From the NCBI RefSeq assembly GCF_015291745.1, contig NZ_CP030059.1, positions 3,871,501-3,935,500 on the forward strand: a stretch of DNA of 64,000 nt, written 5' to 3'. Position numbers and translations under genes: made by a program. Below are positions 30,185 through 39,529 of this stretch, piece by piece (positions within the stretch are counted from its first letter, which is position 1; each line of letters opens with the position of its first letter). The notes beneath the pieces were generated by a model. That model did no database searches. It saw only the letters and a program-made list of their open reading frames with translations, and had not been told where the DNA came from. The DNA comes from Bradyrhizobium sp. CCBAU 53351. GTDB taxonomy: Bacteria > Pseudomonadota > Alphaproteobacteria > Rhizobiales > Xanthobacteraceae.

Positions 30185-30199
30185 GCGCCCCGGAATGAC
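30185..30199. repeat. solo end of the 46.7-kb type repeat
   Basis: GCGCCCCGGAATGAC differs by one base from the right arm of the cruciform at 46720-46839 (TCGCCCCGGAATGAC); no matching left arm is nearby. Confidence 0.6.
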
Positions 30200-30207
30200 A
30201 GCTTGCC

Positions 30208-30999
30208 TCAATGCCGGTACTGCGGCTCCTCGGCATCCAGCTGCCGGCGGATCGCAGCGAGATGCAGCCGCGCGGATTCGCTGTCGCCCTCGCGCATCTG
30301 CCTGTAGGTTTCCGCCGCGATCGCCGGGTCCACCGGCAGCACTTTCCGTCCCGTCGACATTGCCAGCACCTGCACTTCGGCGGCGCGTTCGAGGTAGTAG
30401 AGATCGTCCCAGGCTTCCGCGATGGTCGGGGCCAGCACCATCACGCCGTGATGCTTCATGAAGACGATGTCGGCGTCACCCACGGCCGAGGCGATCCGCG
30501 CGCCTTCGCGGTTGTCGAGTGCGAGGCCGTTATAGTCGCGGTCCACGGCCGTCCGGCCATAGAATTTCAGCGCGGTCTGGCCGGCCCAGATCAACGGGTC
30601 GCCCTCGGTCATCGACAGCGCCGTGGCGTAGGGCATGTGAGTGTGGAACGCGACTTTCGCGCGCGGCAGCAATCTGTGCATCTCGGCATGGATGAAGAAC
30701 GCGGTCGCCTCGGGCACACCCTCGCCGTCGAGCACGTTGCCGTGAAAGTCGCAGATCAGGAGCTTCGACGCGGTCAGCTCGCGAAAGGCGTAGCCATGGG
30801 GGTTGACGAGGAACAGATCGTCATGACCGGGCACCACGGCCGAGAAGTGGTTGCAGATGCCCTCCTCAAAACCGTTGCGCGCCGCCATGCGGAAGCAGGC
30901 AGCCAGATCCTCGCGCGCGGTGCGGATCGCATCGGTGGCGAGGTCCGGCCGGTTGGAGGGGAATGGCGCGGGTGAGGACGCGTGAAGGCTATGCGCCAT
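30208..30999 (-). CDS. class II aldolase/adducin family protein
   Basis: 263 residues. Zinc-binding and fold motifs of the AraD/FucA type are present: GICNHFSAVVPG, VAFHTHMPYATALS (His-x-His) and FMKHHGVMVLAP (His). The domain acts on phosphorylated or free sugar aldols or serves as a decarboxylase; the substrate is not clear. ATG 30999 has GAGGTG upstream; a longer frame to 31080 is rejected. It is 96 bases downstream of the SDR gene on the same strand, possibly one operon. Confidence 0.88.
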   Translation of the reverse strand: MAHSLHASSPAPFPSNRPDLATDAIRTAREDLAACFRMAARNGFEEGICNHFSAVVPGHDDLFLVNPHGYAFRELTASKLLICDFHGNVLDGEGVPEATAFFIHAEMHRLLPRAKVAFHTHMPYATALSMTEGDPLIWAGQTALKFYGRTAVDRDYNGLALDNREGARIASAVGDADIVFMKHHGVMVLAPTIAEAWDDLYYLERAAEVQVLAMSTGRKVLPVDPAIAAETYRQMREGDSESARLHLAAIRRQLDAEEPQYRH

Positions 31000-31095
31000 G
31001 GCGAAGGACACCTCTGTCGGACGGGAGCTATCCGCGTTGTACAGCGGCCGCGCCGGCGCGTCAGCCCCTGCGCGTGCCACCCTGCCCTGCGCGGC

Positions 31096-31905
31096 TCAGG
31101 CCCGCCGCGGCACGCCTCCGGCGTTCATGCCGCCGTCGATCACGAGCTCGCTGCCGGTGACGTAGCGCGAGGCATCGGAGGCCAGATACAGCACGCCGGA
31201 GGCGATCTCCGCGGCCTGCCCGGCGCGGCCGAGCGGCGTTGCGACCTTGGCCCGCTCGTCAGGATCGATCGGCGCGTTCTGCCCGGCCCCGGTCGCCCCC
31301 GTCGGGATCTTGCCCCAGATCGGGGTGTCGATGATCCCTGGATGAACCGAGTTGACGCGGATGCCGTCGCCCGCCGCCGCGCATTCCATCGCGATCGACT
31401 TGGCGAACAGCCGCACGCCACCCTTGGTCGCCGAATAGGCCGACAAGCCGGGCGCGCCGCGCAGGCCCGCCAGCGAAGACATCATGACGATCGAGCCGCC
31501 GCCATGCTTGCGCATCAGGGGCAAGCAGTGCTTCACCGAGAGAAAGACACCGTCGAGATTGATCGCGTTCTGCTTGCGCCAGTCGGCGAGCGTCATGTCG
31601 ACGATCGAGGGCACGGCAATGCCGATGCCGGCATTGGAGACCATGATATCGAGCCGGCCGTAGCGCTTGGCGACCTCGTTGACGATTTCGATCCAGCGCT
31701 CCTCGCTGGTGACGTCCTGCTCGAGGAAGATCGCCTTGCCGCCGGCTTTCGTCACGCGCTTGGCGAGTTCCGGCCCGCGCAGCTCGTCGATGTCGGTGAT
31801 GACGACGGTGGCGCCCTCGCGCGCGAACAGCTCGACGATGGCTTCACCGATGCCCGAGGCGCCGCCCGTCACCAGCGCGACCTTGCCCTCAACCTGCCCT
31901 GCCAT
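31096..31905 (-). CDS. short-chain dehydrogenase/reductase
   Basis: 269 residues. Classical SDR with TGGASGIG (cofactor loop, near 14-21), NAG (SNAGIGIA), the catalytic Ser in MMSSLAG and YSATKGG (Tyr-x3-Lys), and PGIIDTPIW. The Asp after strand 2 (VITDID) predicts NAD preference. GGGGAG five bases upstream selects ATG 31905 over GTG 31911. It probably works with the neighbouring aldolase on a hydroxy-acid or sugar-derived substrate (inference). Confidence 0.92.
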   Translation of the reverse strand: MAGQVEGKVALVTGGASGIGEAIVELFAREGATVVITDIDELRGPELAKRVTKAGGKAIFLEQDVTSEERWIEIVNEVAKRYGRLDIMVSNAGIGIAVPSIVDMTLADWRKQNAINLDGVFLSVKHCLPLMRKHGGGSIVMMSSLAGLRGAPGLSAYSATKGGVRLFAKSIAMECAAAGDGIRVNSVHPGIIDTPIWGKIPTGATGAGQNAPIDPDERAKVATPLGRAGQAAEIASGVLYLASDASRYVTGSELVIDGGMNAGGVPRRA

Positions 31906-31969
31906 GTTCACTCCCCTTTTTGTTGTTTGAGCGATTTGGTTTTAGCGCATGATCTCGTCGGATCTTGCG

Positions 31970-33811
31970 TCATCTGATTACGGATGGCCCCTGGTCCGGT
32001 AGCGCGACGTCGACGACGCGGAATTGCACCCGCTCGGCACCCTGGTAGCGATCGACCGAGAGCGAGCCCGCGACATGCAATTGCTGGCCGCGATTGGCGA
32101 GCAGCGCGTTGCCGAGCTTCTGGCCGATCGAACGGAACGCGATGCCGTTGACGATGGCGCCGTCGCCCGACTTGAAGCGCAGCCGCAGATGCGCCTGGCC
32201 GACCTCGTCGGCAAAGACGAGCTGATGTGCCGGCAGCGCCAGCACCGGCTCCGGATTGCCGCTGCCGAAGGGACCGGCGCGGTTCAGCGTCGCCGCAAGC
32301 TCGGTCGTCACGGCGCGCGCGGAGACGGCACCGTCGATATAGAGCTCGTTGACGTGGCGCGCCTCGGCGACGTCCTGCGCCAGCGCGTTCTCGAGATAGG
32401 CGCGAAATTCGGCGAGCTTCTCCTTCCGCAGCGTCACGCCCGCAGCCATCGCGTGGCCGCCGCCCTTGAGCAGGATGCCGTCGGCCACCGCCTGCCTTAC
32501 CGCCTTGCCGAGATCGACCCCGGCGATCGAGCGGCCCGAGCCGGTGCCGATGCCACCGGGCTCGAGGGCAATGGCGAAGGCCGGCCGCGCAAACTTCTCC
32601 TTCAGGCGGGAGGCGACGAGGCCGACGACGCCGGGGTGCCAGCCTTCGGAGGCCGTGACGATCACGCCGAGCTTGTCCTCCAGCCCGATCGAGGCCAGTG
32701 CCTCGGCTTCGGCCTGCGCTTCCGCGGCCTGCTCGATGACGCGGCGCTCGCTGTTGAGGCGGTCGAGCTCGGCGGCGATCCGCGCGGCCTCGACGCTGTC
32801 GCCTTCGAGCAGCAGCCGCACGCCGAGATCGGCGCGGCCGATCCGGCCGCCCGCGTTGACGCGCGGCCCCAGCATGAAGCCGAGATGCCAGGCCTCCGGC
32901 GGCCCGTTCAGCCGCGCCACGTCCATCAGCGCGGTATGGCCGACATGATCGCGGCGCCGCATCGCGATCAGGCCCTTGGCGACGAAGGCGCGGTTGAGGC
33001 CGATCAGCGGCGCCACATCCGCAACCGTGCCGAGCGCGACGTGATGCAGCATGCCGAGCAGATCGGGCTCGGGCATCTCCGCGCTCCAGAAACCGCGCTG
33101 GCGCAGCTCGCGATTGACCGCGACCAGCGTCACCAGCACGAGGCCGACGGCGGCCAGATGGCCGAGCCCTGAGAGATCGTCGAGCCGGTTCGGGTTGACC
33201 AGCGCGTCGACCTCCGGCAGCTCCGTGCCGGCCTGGTGATGGTCGATCACGACCACGGACATGCCGAGGCGCTTGGCTTCAGCGAGCGGCTCGATGCTGG
33301 TGGTGCCGCAATCGACGGTCACGAGCAGCGTGGCGCCTTTCGCCGCCAGCCCGCGCACGGCCTCGACGTTGGGGCCATAGCCCTCGAAGATGCGATCGGG
33401 AATGTGGATCAGCGGATCGAGGCCGCAATGGCGCAGATGCCAGGCGAGCAGCGCCGCAGAGGTCGCGCCGTCGACATCGTAATCGCCGAAGATCGCGACC
33501 GTTTCGCCCTTCGCTGCGGCATCCGCGATCCGCTTGGCGGCTGCCTCCATCTCCGTCACCGTGAACGGGTCCGGCATGAGCTTGCGGATGGTCGGATCGA
33601 GGAAGTCGGCGACGGCATCGATATCGACTCCGCGGCCCGCCAGCACCCGGGCCAGCAGCTCCGGCAATTGATGCTGCTGCACGATGGCGAGGGCCTTGGC
33701 CGCTCCGCGCGCATCCAGCCGGTCGCGCCAGAGCTTGTCGGTGAGCGAGCGCGCCACGCCCAGGAACGCCTGCGGCGCTTCGACGGGTAAGGCAGTGGCA
33801 GGCGGCGTCAT
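31970..33811 (-). CDS. recJ: single-stranded-DNA-specific exonuclease RecJ
   Basis: 613 residues. A DHH-superfamily 5'-3' exonuclease acting in RecF-type recombination and repair. DYDVDGATS (motif with metal-binding Asp), VIDHHQAG (DHH) and GGHAMAAGVTL (DHHA1) are all intact, followed by the OB-fold domain with SVDRYQG. ATG 33811 is selected for its typical length; the frame is open to 33919. A RecA-independent gene, it carries no visible LexA box upstream. Confidence 0.95.
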   Translation of the reverse strand: MTPPATALPVEAPQAFLGVARSLTDKLWRDRLDARGAAKALAIVQQHQLPELLARVLAGRGVDIDAVADFLDPTIRKLMPDPFTVTEMEAAAKRIADAAAKGETVAIFGDYDVDGATSAALLAWHLRHCGLDPLIHIPDRIFEGYGPNVEAVRGLAAKGATLLVTVDCGTTSIEPLAEAKRLGMSVVVIDHHQAGTELPEVDALVNPNRLDDLSGLGHLAAVGLVLVTLVAVNRELRQRGFWSAEMPEPDLLGMLHHVALGTVADVAPLIGLNRAFVAKGLIAMRRRDHVGHTALMDVARLNGPPEAWHLGFMLGPRVNAGGRIGRADLGVRLLLEGDSVEAARIAAELDRLNSERRVIEQAAEAQAEAEALASIGLEDKLGVIVTASEGWHPGVVGLVASRLKEKFARPAFAIALEPGGIGTGSGRSIAGVDLGKAVRQAVADGILLKGGGHAMAAGVTLRKEKLAEFRAYLENALAQDVAEARHVNELYIDGAVSARAVTTELAATLNRAGPFGSGNPEPVLALPAHQLVFADEVGQAHLRLRFKSGDGAIVNGIAFRSIGQKLGNALLANRGQQLHVAGSLSVDRYQGAERVQFRVVDVALPDQGPSVIR

Positions 33812-34090
33812 GAGTCGCAGTCGGTTTGAGGAACCTGCGGCCGACGATGTCGCGTCGGTCCGGCTAGCAGGACGATTGACCCGGAATCCCCAGGGATTTG
33901 CAATCTCCGCGGCGCACAAAGCGGTGGATTGCCGATTTGCTGCGCTGACTGACTATCATTTGAGCAGTCCGCAAAACAGCAAATTAAGCAGGCGTTAGGC
34001 GGAATCTTCGAAAAAGACTTGTATTCGATCTGTAATTTCTAGTTCCGGGTTCATTGCAGATCAGACCTCATTGCCAAGGGAAATCCCCCG

Positions 34091-35167
34091 ATGTCTGCTG
34101 CGCTGGGTCTGAAAGCCAAGCCGCTCGCCACCGAACCCGCTGACGACGATTCCGACATCTCCGCGCTGATCAACCGCCTCACCGCGGAGGTCAACCAGAT
34201 CGCGGTCGACAAGACCAAATCGATCCAGCAGATCACCAACCAGATGAAGATGCTGGCGCTGAACGCGCTGATCGAGAGCTCGCGCGCCGGCGCGCAAGGC
34301 GCGGGCTTTGCCGTGGTGGCGCAGGAGGTGCGCGGCGTCGGCCAGCAGGTCGAGACCATCGCACGCGAGCTCGAGACACAGCTAACGAAACGGACGGGCG
34401 ACCTCGTCTCCTCGATCGAGCAGATGAGCCAGCGATCGCGCGGCGAGCGCATGATGGATCTGTCGCTGAACGCCATCGAGCTGATCGACCGCAACCTCTA
34501 TGAACGCACCTGCGACGTGCGCTGGTGGGCGACCGATTCCGCCGTGGTCGATTGCGCGGCCTCCCCCGGCGCTGCAGCCGTCTCGCATACCTCGCAGCGC
34601 CTCGGCGTGATCCTCGGGGCCTACACGGTTTATCTCGACCTCTGGCTCTGCGACCTCGACGGCAACGTCATCGCCAACGGCCGGGCCGACCGCTTCCGCG
34701 TCGTCGGCCAGAACGTCGCCCACACCAAATGGTTTCGCGAGGCGCGAACCTTGCGCTCCGGTGACGACTACGTTGCCGGCGACGTCGAGAACCAGCCGCT
34801 GCTCGGCAACGCGCAGGTCGCGACCTATTGCGCCAGCGTCCGCGCCGGCGGCCAGGCCAATGGCGCCCCGATCGGCGTGCTCGCCATCCATTTCGACTGG
34901 GAGCCGCAGGCCCGCGCCATCGTCCAGGGCGTCCGCGTCGGCGACAGCGACAAGGCCCGCGTGCTGCTGGTCGATTCGAATCTGCGCGTCATCGCGGCGT
35001 CCGACGGACAGGGCATCCTCAGCGAGCGCATCTCGATCTCCCTGAACGGTCAGCGCTCCGGCGTCTATCACGACCGCGGCGGCTCGCTGGTCGCCTTCCA
35101 TGCGACGCCGGGCTACGAGACCTATCGGGGGCTCGGCTGGTACGGCGTGATCATCTGCGGGGCCTGA
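34091..35167 (+). CDS. soluble chemoreceptor-like protein, signalling domain first
   Basis: 358 residues, no membrane helices. Residues 25-120 carry the MCP signalling hairpin tip (MLALNALIESSRAGAQGAGFAVVAQEVR) in which the conserved E/R/G positions are kept; residues 135-358 read as a Cache-type sensor (YLDLWLCDLDGNVIANGRADRF, LAIHFDW). The usual order is sensor then signalling, so this is reversed and cytoplasmic. A QxTxA tail for adaptation enzymes is absent. It would feed a Che array or a chemosensory-like pathway. Confidence 0.85.
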   Translation: MSAALGLKAKPLATEPADDDSDISALINRLTAEVNQIAVDKTKSIQQITNQMKMLALNALIESSRAGAQGAGFAVVAQEVRGVGQQVETIARELETQLTKRTGDLVSSIEQMSQRSRGERMMDLSLNAIELIDRNLYERTCDVRWWATDSAVVDCAASPGAAAVSHTSQRLGVILGAYTVYLDLWLCDLDGNVIANGRADRFRVVGQNVAHTKWFREARTLRSGDDYVAGDVENQPLLGNAQVATYCASVRAGGQANGAPIGVLAIHFDWEPQARAIVQGVRVGDSDKARVLLVDSNLRVIAASDGQGILSERISISLNGQRSGVYHDRGGSLVAFHATPGYETYRGLGWYGVIICGA

Positions 35168-35183
35168 GGCGCCGCTCGATTCA

Positions 35184-35228
35184 AAAACGCGAAAACAACC
35201 CCATGCACAGTAGGCTGGGGTTGTTTTC
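35184..35228 (+). repeat. 30-bp dispersed repeat, copy 2, within a hairpin
   Basis: Positions 35184-35213 are the reverse complement of 12855-12884. The copy is part of a perfect 12-bp hairpin GAAAACAACCCC (35191-35202) / GGGGTTGTTTTC (35217-35228), which may act as a terminator for the chemoreceptor gene. Confidence 0.85.
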
Positions 35229-35465
35229 ATTGACGTTTTCCGCTGGCCAAAATACCTCACAAGAACGCTTTGACGCGTCGGGCAAGACGGCGGCGTCAAA
35301 ACAGCGGCGTTTATGGCATCGGGCATGACCATTCCCGCAACGCCATCGCGAGGCAGGCCGCTCCCAGGCAAAAGCTCGCCTTATTGCTCGGATAGGCTGT
35401 GCGCAGCATCACGCTGATCGACGGACCGTGAGTGCTCACGTCGTCCTATGCCCTGGAGATCTTTC

Positions 35466-36209
35466 ATGAAGATTGTCGTGATCGGGGGAACCGGATTGAT
35501 CGGATCCAAGCTCGTGGCGCGGCTCAAGCAGCAAGGCCACGAGGCTGTGGCAGCCTCACCGAAATCAGGCGTGAATGCCGTGACCGGCGAAGGCCTCGCT
35601 GCGGCATTGGCGGGCGCGGATGTCGTCGTCGACGTCGCCAACGCGCCGTCCTGGGAGCCCGCCGCCGTGCTCGAATTCTTCGAGCGTTCGAGCAAGAACC
35701 TCGTCGCGACGGAGGCTGCCGCGGCCGTGAAGCACCACGTGGCCCTGTCGATCGTCGGGACGGAGCGGTCGCCCGACAACGCCTATTTCCGGGCCAAGCT
35801 CGCCCAGGAGACGATCATCAAGTCGGCCCGGGTCCCCTACTCGATCGTGCGCGCCACCCAGTTCTTCGAATTCCTCGGCGCCATTGCCGAAATAGGTGCG
35901 ATTGACGGCAAGATCGTCGTTCCCTCGGCATTGTTTCAACCGATCGCCGCGGACGACGTCGCAGCTCGCCTCGCGGAGGTCGCAACGGACAAGCCGCTCA
36001 ACGGCACGATCGACATCGCAGGGCCCGAGAAGGCCCCTTTCAATGAATTCATCGCGCGCCGCCTGAAGGCGTCCGGCGACCCCCGGACAGTGATCGGAGA
36101 CCCGAAGGCGCCCTATTACGGCGGCCCTATCGACGATACATCGCTGAACCCGCTCGGCGAGGCGCGGCTGGGGAAGACGCCGCTGGCGGCGTGGCTTGCG
36201 AGCCTCTGA
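35466..36209 (+). CDS. NmrA-like atypical SDR
   Basis: 247 residues with GGTGLIGSKLVARL at the N-terminus (NAD(P) loop) and the NmrA/SDR_a5 pattern: SIVGTERSPDNAYFRAKLAQE replaces the YxxxK site, and VRATQFFEF follows. Such proteins bind NADP to sense redox state or reduce quinone-type substrates. GGAG seven bases upstream supports ATG 35466. Stands alone, convergent with the pdxA-like gene (16-base gap). Confidence 0.9.
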   Translation: MKIVVIGGTGLIGSKLVARLKQQGHEAVAASPKSGVNAVTGEGLAAALAGADVVVDVANAPSWEPAAVLEFFERSSKNLVATEAAAAVKHHVALSIVGTERSPDNAYFRAKLAQETIIKSARVPYSIVRATQFFEFLGAIAEIGAIDGKIVVPSALFQPIAADDVAARLAEVATDKPLNGTIDIAGPEKAPFNEFIARRLKASGDPRTVIGDPKAPYYGGPIDDTSLNPLGEARLGKTPLAAWLASL

Positions 36210-36224
36210 CAGCCCTGCTGTCGT

Positions 36225-37235
36225 TCAACCCCGGCGCTTTCCAGCCGTTGCCATCTCAGCCGCGAGCAGCACCGCGGCACGGCTGGCGCCGATCGAAGCA
36301 ATGCCCTGCCCGGCGATGTCGTAGGCGGTGCCGTGCGCGGGCGTGCAGATCGGGAATGGAAAGCCGCCGAGCATGGTCACACCGCGATCGAAACCCATCA
36401 GCTTCATCGCGATCTGGCCCTGGTCGTGATACATCGTCAGCACCGCATCGAAGGCGCCGCTCTTGGCGCGCAGAAACACCGTGTCGGCGGGGAACGGTCC
36501 CTCCGCGGCAATGCCCTCGGCCTGCCCGGCTGCGACGACGGGCGCGATGACGTCGATCTCCTCGCGGCCGAAATTGCCGCCGTCGCCGGCGTGCGGATTG
36601 AGGCCGGCGACCGCGATGCGCGGCCGCGCGAAGCCGGCGTTGCGCATGCAGGCATCGGTTAGCTTGAGCGCACGATGAATGCGCTCGCTCGACAGCTTGG
36701 CTGCGACGTCCCTCAGCGGGATATGGGAGGTGACCCGCGCGTTCCAGAGACGATCGAGCACATTGAATTCGCTGGCGGGAGTCTCGAGACCGACCACCTC
36801 CGCGGAGAAAGCGATCTCGTCGTCGTAGTCGGCGCGCGCCAGCCGCATCGCCTGCTTGTTGAAGGGGGTGAAGCAGGCCGCGTCGACGCGGCCGTCCCGG
36901 CCGAGCTCGAGCGCGTGCTTGTAATTGGTCAGTGCGAATTTGCCGCCGGCAAGAGTGGCAGTCTTCGGCTCGACCTCGCGGGGAGCGAGATGGCCGAGAT
37001 CGACGAACAGCGCTTCGCCCTCTGCCGCGTGAAGATCGGCGTCCGGCTCCACCGTCGACAGAGCCGGCTTGACGCCGGCAACGCGCGCGCCCTCGTCGAA
37101 GATGCGGCGGTCGCCGATGACGACGAGCCGGCTTTGGGCGCGGATGTCGTCCTGCGCCACCAGCCTGGCCGTCAGCTCGGGGCTGATGCCGGCGGGATCT
37201 CCCATGGCCAGCGCAATCAGCGGCTTTGCGGTCAT
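36225..37235 (-). CDS. PdxA-family dehydrogenase (PdxA2-type)
   Basis: 336 residues. Metal-dependent NAD-linked oxidative decarboxylase of the PdxA family: ALAMGDPAGISPEL at the start, metal-binding His in VTSHIPL, LNPHAGDGGNFG and MYHDQGQIAMK. Classic PdxA acts on 4-phosphohydroxythreonine, but this copy overlaps tctA by four bases (ATGA) in a transport operon, so a role on a cyclic diol or hydroxy-acid substrate is more likely (PdxA2 or phthalate-type relatives). No other vitamin B6 gene is near. Confidence 0.85.
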   Translation of the reverse strand: MTAKPLIALAMGDPAGISPELTARLVAQDDIRAQSRLVVIGDRRIFDEGARVAGVKPALSTVEPDADLHAAEGEALFVDLGHLAPREVEPKTATLAGGKFALTNYKHALELGRDGRVDAACFTPFNKQAMRLARADYDDEIAFSAEVVGLETPASEFNVLDRLWNARVTSHIPLRDVAAKLSSERIHRALKLTDACMRNAGFARPRIAVAGLNPHAGDGGNFGREEIDVIAPVVAAGQAEGIAAEGPFPADTVFLRAKSGAFDAVLTMYHDQGQIAMKLMGFDRGVTMLGGFPFPICTPAHGTAYDIAGQGIASIGASRAAVLLAAEMATAGKRRG

Positions 37236-38770
37236 ATGATCACTTTCTCCTGGCTCGTCGCCTCAGTGGCGGGGGATGCGGGTTTGCGCCAAAGGCGCGC
37301 CAGCTGCAGCACGAGCGGCAGCAGCAGAAGCGCGATGCCGGCCACGATCAGGCATGTCACCAGCTTGTTGGCAAAGAAGATGCCGAGGGATCCCTTGGAC
37401 ATCAGCATCGACTGCCGGAACGCGTCCTCGGCCTTGTCGCCGATGACGATGGCGAGCACGAGCGGTGCCAGCGGATAGAACAGCTTCTTGAAGAGATAGC
37501 CGACGATCCCGAAGCCCAGCATCATCACGACGTCGAGATAGGAGTTCGACACCGAATAGGCGCCGACGACGCAGATGATCACGATCAGCGGTGCGATCAC
37601 CACGAAGGGAATCCGCATCAAGGCGGCGAACACCGGAACGGTGAGCAGCACCAGCGCGACGGCGACGATGTTGCCGACATACATCGAGGCGATCAGGCCC
37701 CAGACGAAATCCTTCTGGTCGACGAACAGCATCGGCCCGGGATTGAGGCCCCAGATCATCAGGCCGCCCATCATGACCGCCGCGGTCGCCGAGCCTGGAA
37801 TGCCGAGCGAGAGCATCGGCAGCAGCGCGCTGGTGCCGGCGGCATGATCGGCAGTCTCCGGCGAGATGATGCCTTCAACCTCCCCTGTGCCGAAATACCG
37901 GCCGCGACGCGAGAAGCGGCGGGCAATGCCGTAGCTCATGAACGATGCCGCGGTCGGGCCGCCCGGCGTGATCCCCATCCAGCAGCCGATCGCAGCGCTG
38001 CGCAACAGCGCTACGCTGTGGCGCGGCAGCCGGCCGACCGCACGGAACACTTCACGCCAATCGATCTTCGAGGACACGGCGCGGGCATGAAACTCTTCCT
38101 CGACCGCGACCAGGAGCTCGCCGATGCCGAACAGGCCCATCACCGCGACGACGAAGCTGACGCCCTTGACAAGTTCGTCGACGCCCATGGTGAGACGCAC
38201 GCTGCCGGACACCGTGTCGATGCCGATCGCGGCGATGGCAAAGCCGATCGCGAGCGCCACGACCGTCTTGACCGGCGCCGCGCCGCCCATGCCGACGAAG
38301 CTGGCAAAGGCCAGGAAATAGACCGCGAAATATTCGGCCGGGCCGAAGGCGAGCGCGACCTGCGCCACCCAGGACGCGAGGAAGGTGATCAGGACAACGC
38401 CGATCAGGGCGCCGAATGCGGCCGAGCCGAAGGCGGTCGCGAGCGCCGTGGTTGGCCTTCCGTCCCGCGCCATCGGATAGCCGTCGAAGGTGGTCGCGAC
38501 CGACGACGGCTCCCCCGGAATGTTGAACAGGATCGAGGTCACGGAGCCGCCGAACAGCGCGCCCCAATACATGCTGGAGAGCAGGATGATCGCCGACACC
38601 GGCTGCATGCCGAAGGTCAGCGGCAACAGCAGCGATACGCCGTTCGGTGCACCCAGTCCCGGCAGCACGCCGACGAGAATGCCGAGCAGCACGCCGACGA
38701 CCATCAGCACCAGATGCGGCACGGTGACCGCGATGCTGAAGCCGTGCAGGAGCTCCGCGAGATTATCCAT
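37232..38770 (-). CDS. tctA: tripartite tricarboxylate transporter, TctA large permease
   Basis: 512 residues with about 12 membrane helices. It carries the TctA signature repeat PGLGAPNGVSLLLPLTFGM near 34 and the second GITPGGPTAASFMSYG near 258, which form the substrate path. It works with TctB and the periplasmic TctC to import a carboxylate by proton or sodium gradient. Its stop overlaps the pdxA-like start. Confidence 0.95.
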   Translation of the reverse strand: MDNLAELLHGFSIAVTVPHLVLMVVGVLLGILVGVLPGLGAPNGVSLLLPLTFGMQPVSAIILLSSMYWGALFGGSVTSILFNIPGEPSSVATTFDGYPMARDGRPTTALATAFGSAAFGALIGVVLITFLASWVAQVALAFGPAEYFAVYFLAFASFVGMGGAAPVKTVVALAIGFAIAAIGIDTVSGSVRLTMGVDELVKGVSFVVAVMGLFGIGELLVAVEEEFHARAVSSKIDWREVFRAVGRLPRHSVALLRSAAIGCWMGITPGGPTAASFMSYGIARRFSRRGRYFGTGEVEGIISPETADHAAGTSALLPMLSLGIPGSATAAVMMGGLMIWGLNPGPMLFVDQKDFVWGLIASMYVGNIVAVALVLLTVPVFAALMRIPFVVIAPLIVIICVVGAYSVSNSYLDVVMMLGFGIVGYLFKKLFYPLAPLVLAIVIGDKAEDAFRQSMLMSKGSLGIFFANKLVTCLIVAGIALLLLPLVLQLARLWRKPASPATEATSQEKVII

Positions 38771-38781
38771 CGACTTCTCCG

Positions 38782-39264
38782 TCAGAGCCCGAACATGGCG
38801 GCGAGCGCGCCGTGCGGGAGGCTGACCTGGAACATGCGCTCGAACACGACATAGAGCGCGAGCGCCGTTGCCCCCGCCATCGCCAGCGCACGCGGCACGG
38901 ATTGGTGGCGCGGGATGGCCAGCACCGTGAAGACGTAGAGCGCGGAGGCGACGTACATCCCGGCGAGCGGAATCGCGGCGACGAAGATCGCGGCCGGCAC
39001 GAACAGGCCGGCAAGCCGGCGCAACTCCACCGGCGTGATGGCGATCGGAACATTGGCCAGGGATGCCACCGGCAGCACGCCCCGTGCCAGATTGTAGAGG
39101 CTGCCGAGCACGATGATGATGCCCGTCAGGAACGGGAATGTCCCGGCATCGACGCCCGCGCTCGACCAGCCGATGCCGTTGTCGAGGCTTTGGATCACGA
39201 CAGCGACACCAAAGCCGCCGGTGAGGACGGCAGTCGCAAGTTCAAGCGCGCGGCGGGAGATCAT
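38782..39264 (-). CDS. tctB: tripartite tricarboxylate transporter, TctB small permease
   Basis: 160 residues with four membrane helices (about 8-28, 40-59, 80-112 and 128-146), as in TctB. Hydrophobic but poorly conserved in sequence, identified by position directly before tctA (11-base gap) and topology. ATG 39264 has GGAG upstream. A 151-bp repeat element separates it from tctC. Confidence 0.9.
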   Translation of the reverse strand: MISRRALELATAVLTGGFGVAVVIQSLDNGIGWSSAGVDAGTFPFLTGIIIVLGSLYNLARGVLPVASLANVPIAITPVELRRLAGLFVPAAIFVAAIPLAGMYVASALYVFTVLAIPRHQSVPRALAMAGATALALYVVFERMFQVSLPHGALAAMFGL

Positions 39265-39329
39265 GGAGGACTCCGCTTCGGCGGCGTATTGTGGCCGAGT
39301 CTGACCCAAGCAGTTTCCCAGCGCTCGGT

Positions 39330-39480
39330 GTCGTCCCTGCGGACGCAGGGACCCATAACCCCGGGAGCAGATTGACGAAGATACGAAGCCAAGTCGGTAT
39401 GACGATCAATGCACATCGAGAGATCACGCGGTATGGGTCCCTGCGCCTCCGTGCGCAATTGCGCACTAGGCAGGGACGAC
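39330..39480. repeat. 151-bp cruciform repeat within the tct operon
   Basis: Outer arms GTCGTCCCTGC (39330-39340) / GCAGGGACGAC (39470-39480); inner arms CAGGGACCCATA (39346-39357) / TATGGGTCCCTG (39432-39443). It has no coding content. It interrupts the unit between tctB and tctC and could form a strong mRNA fold that lowers downstream expression. Confidence 0.88.
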
Positions 39481-39529
39481 AGCGGAGGTGTTGGGCAAGC
39501 CCGGCGCATATCCAAGCTGGCGCCCCGTC

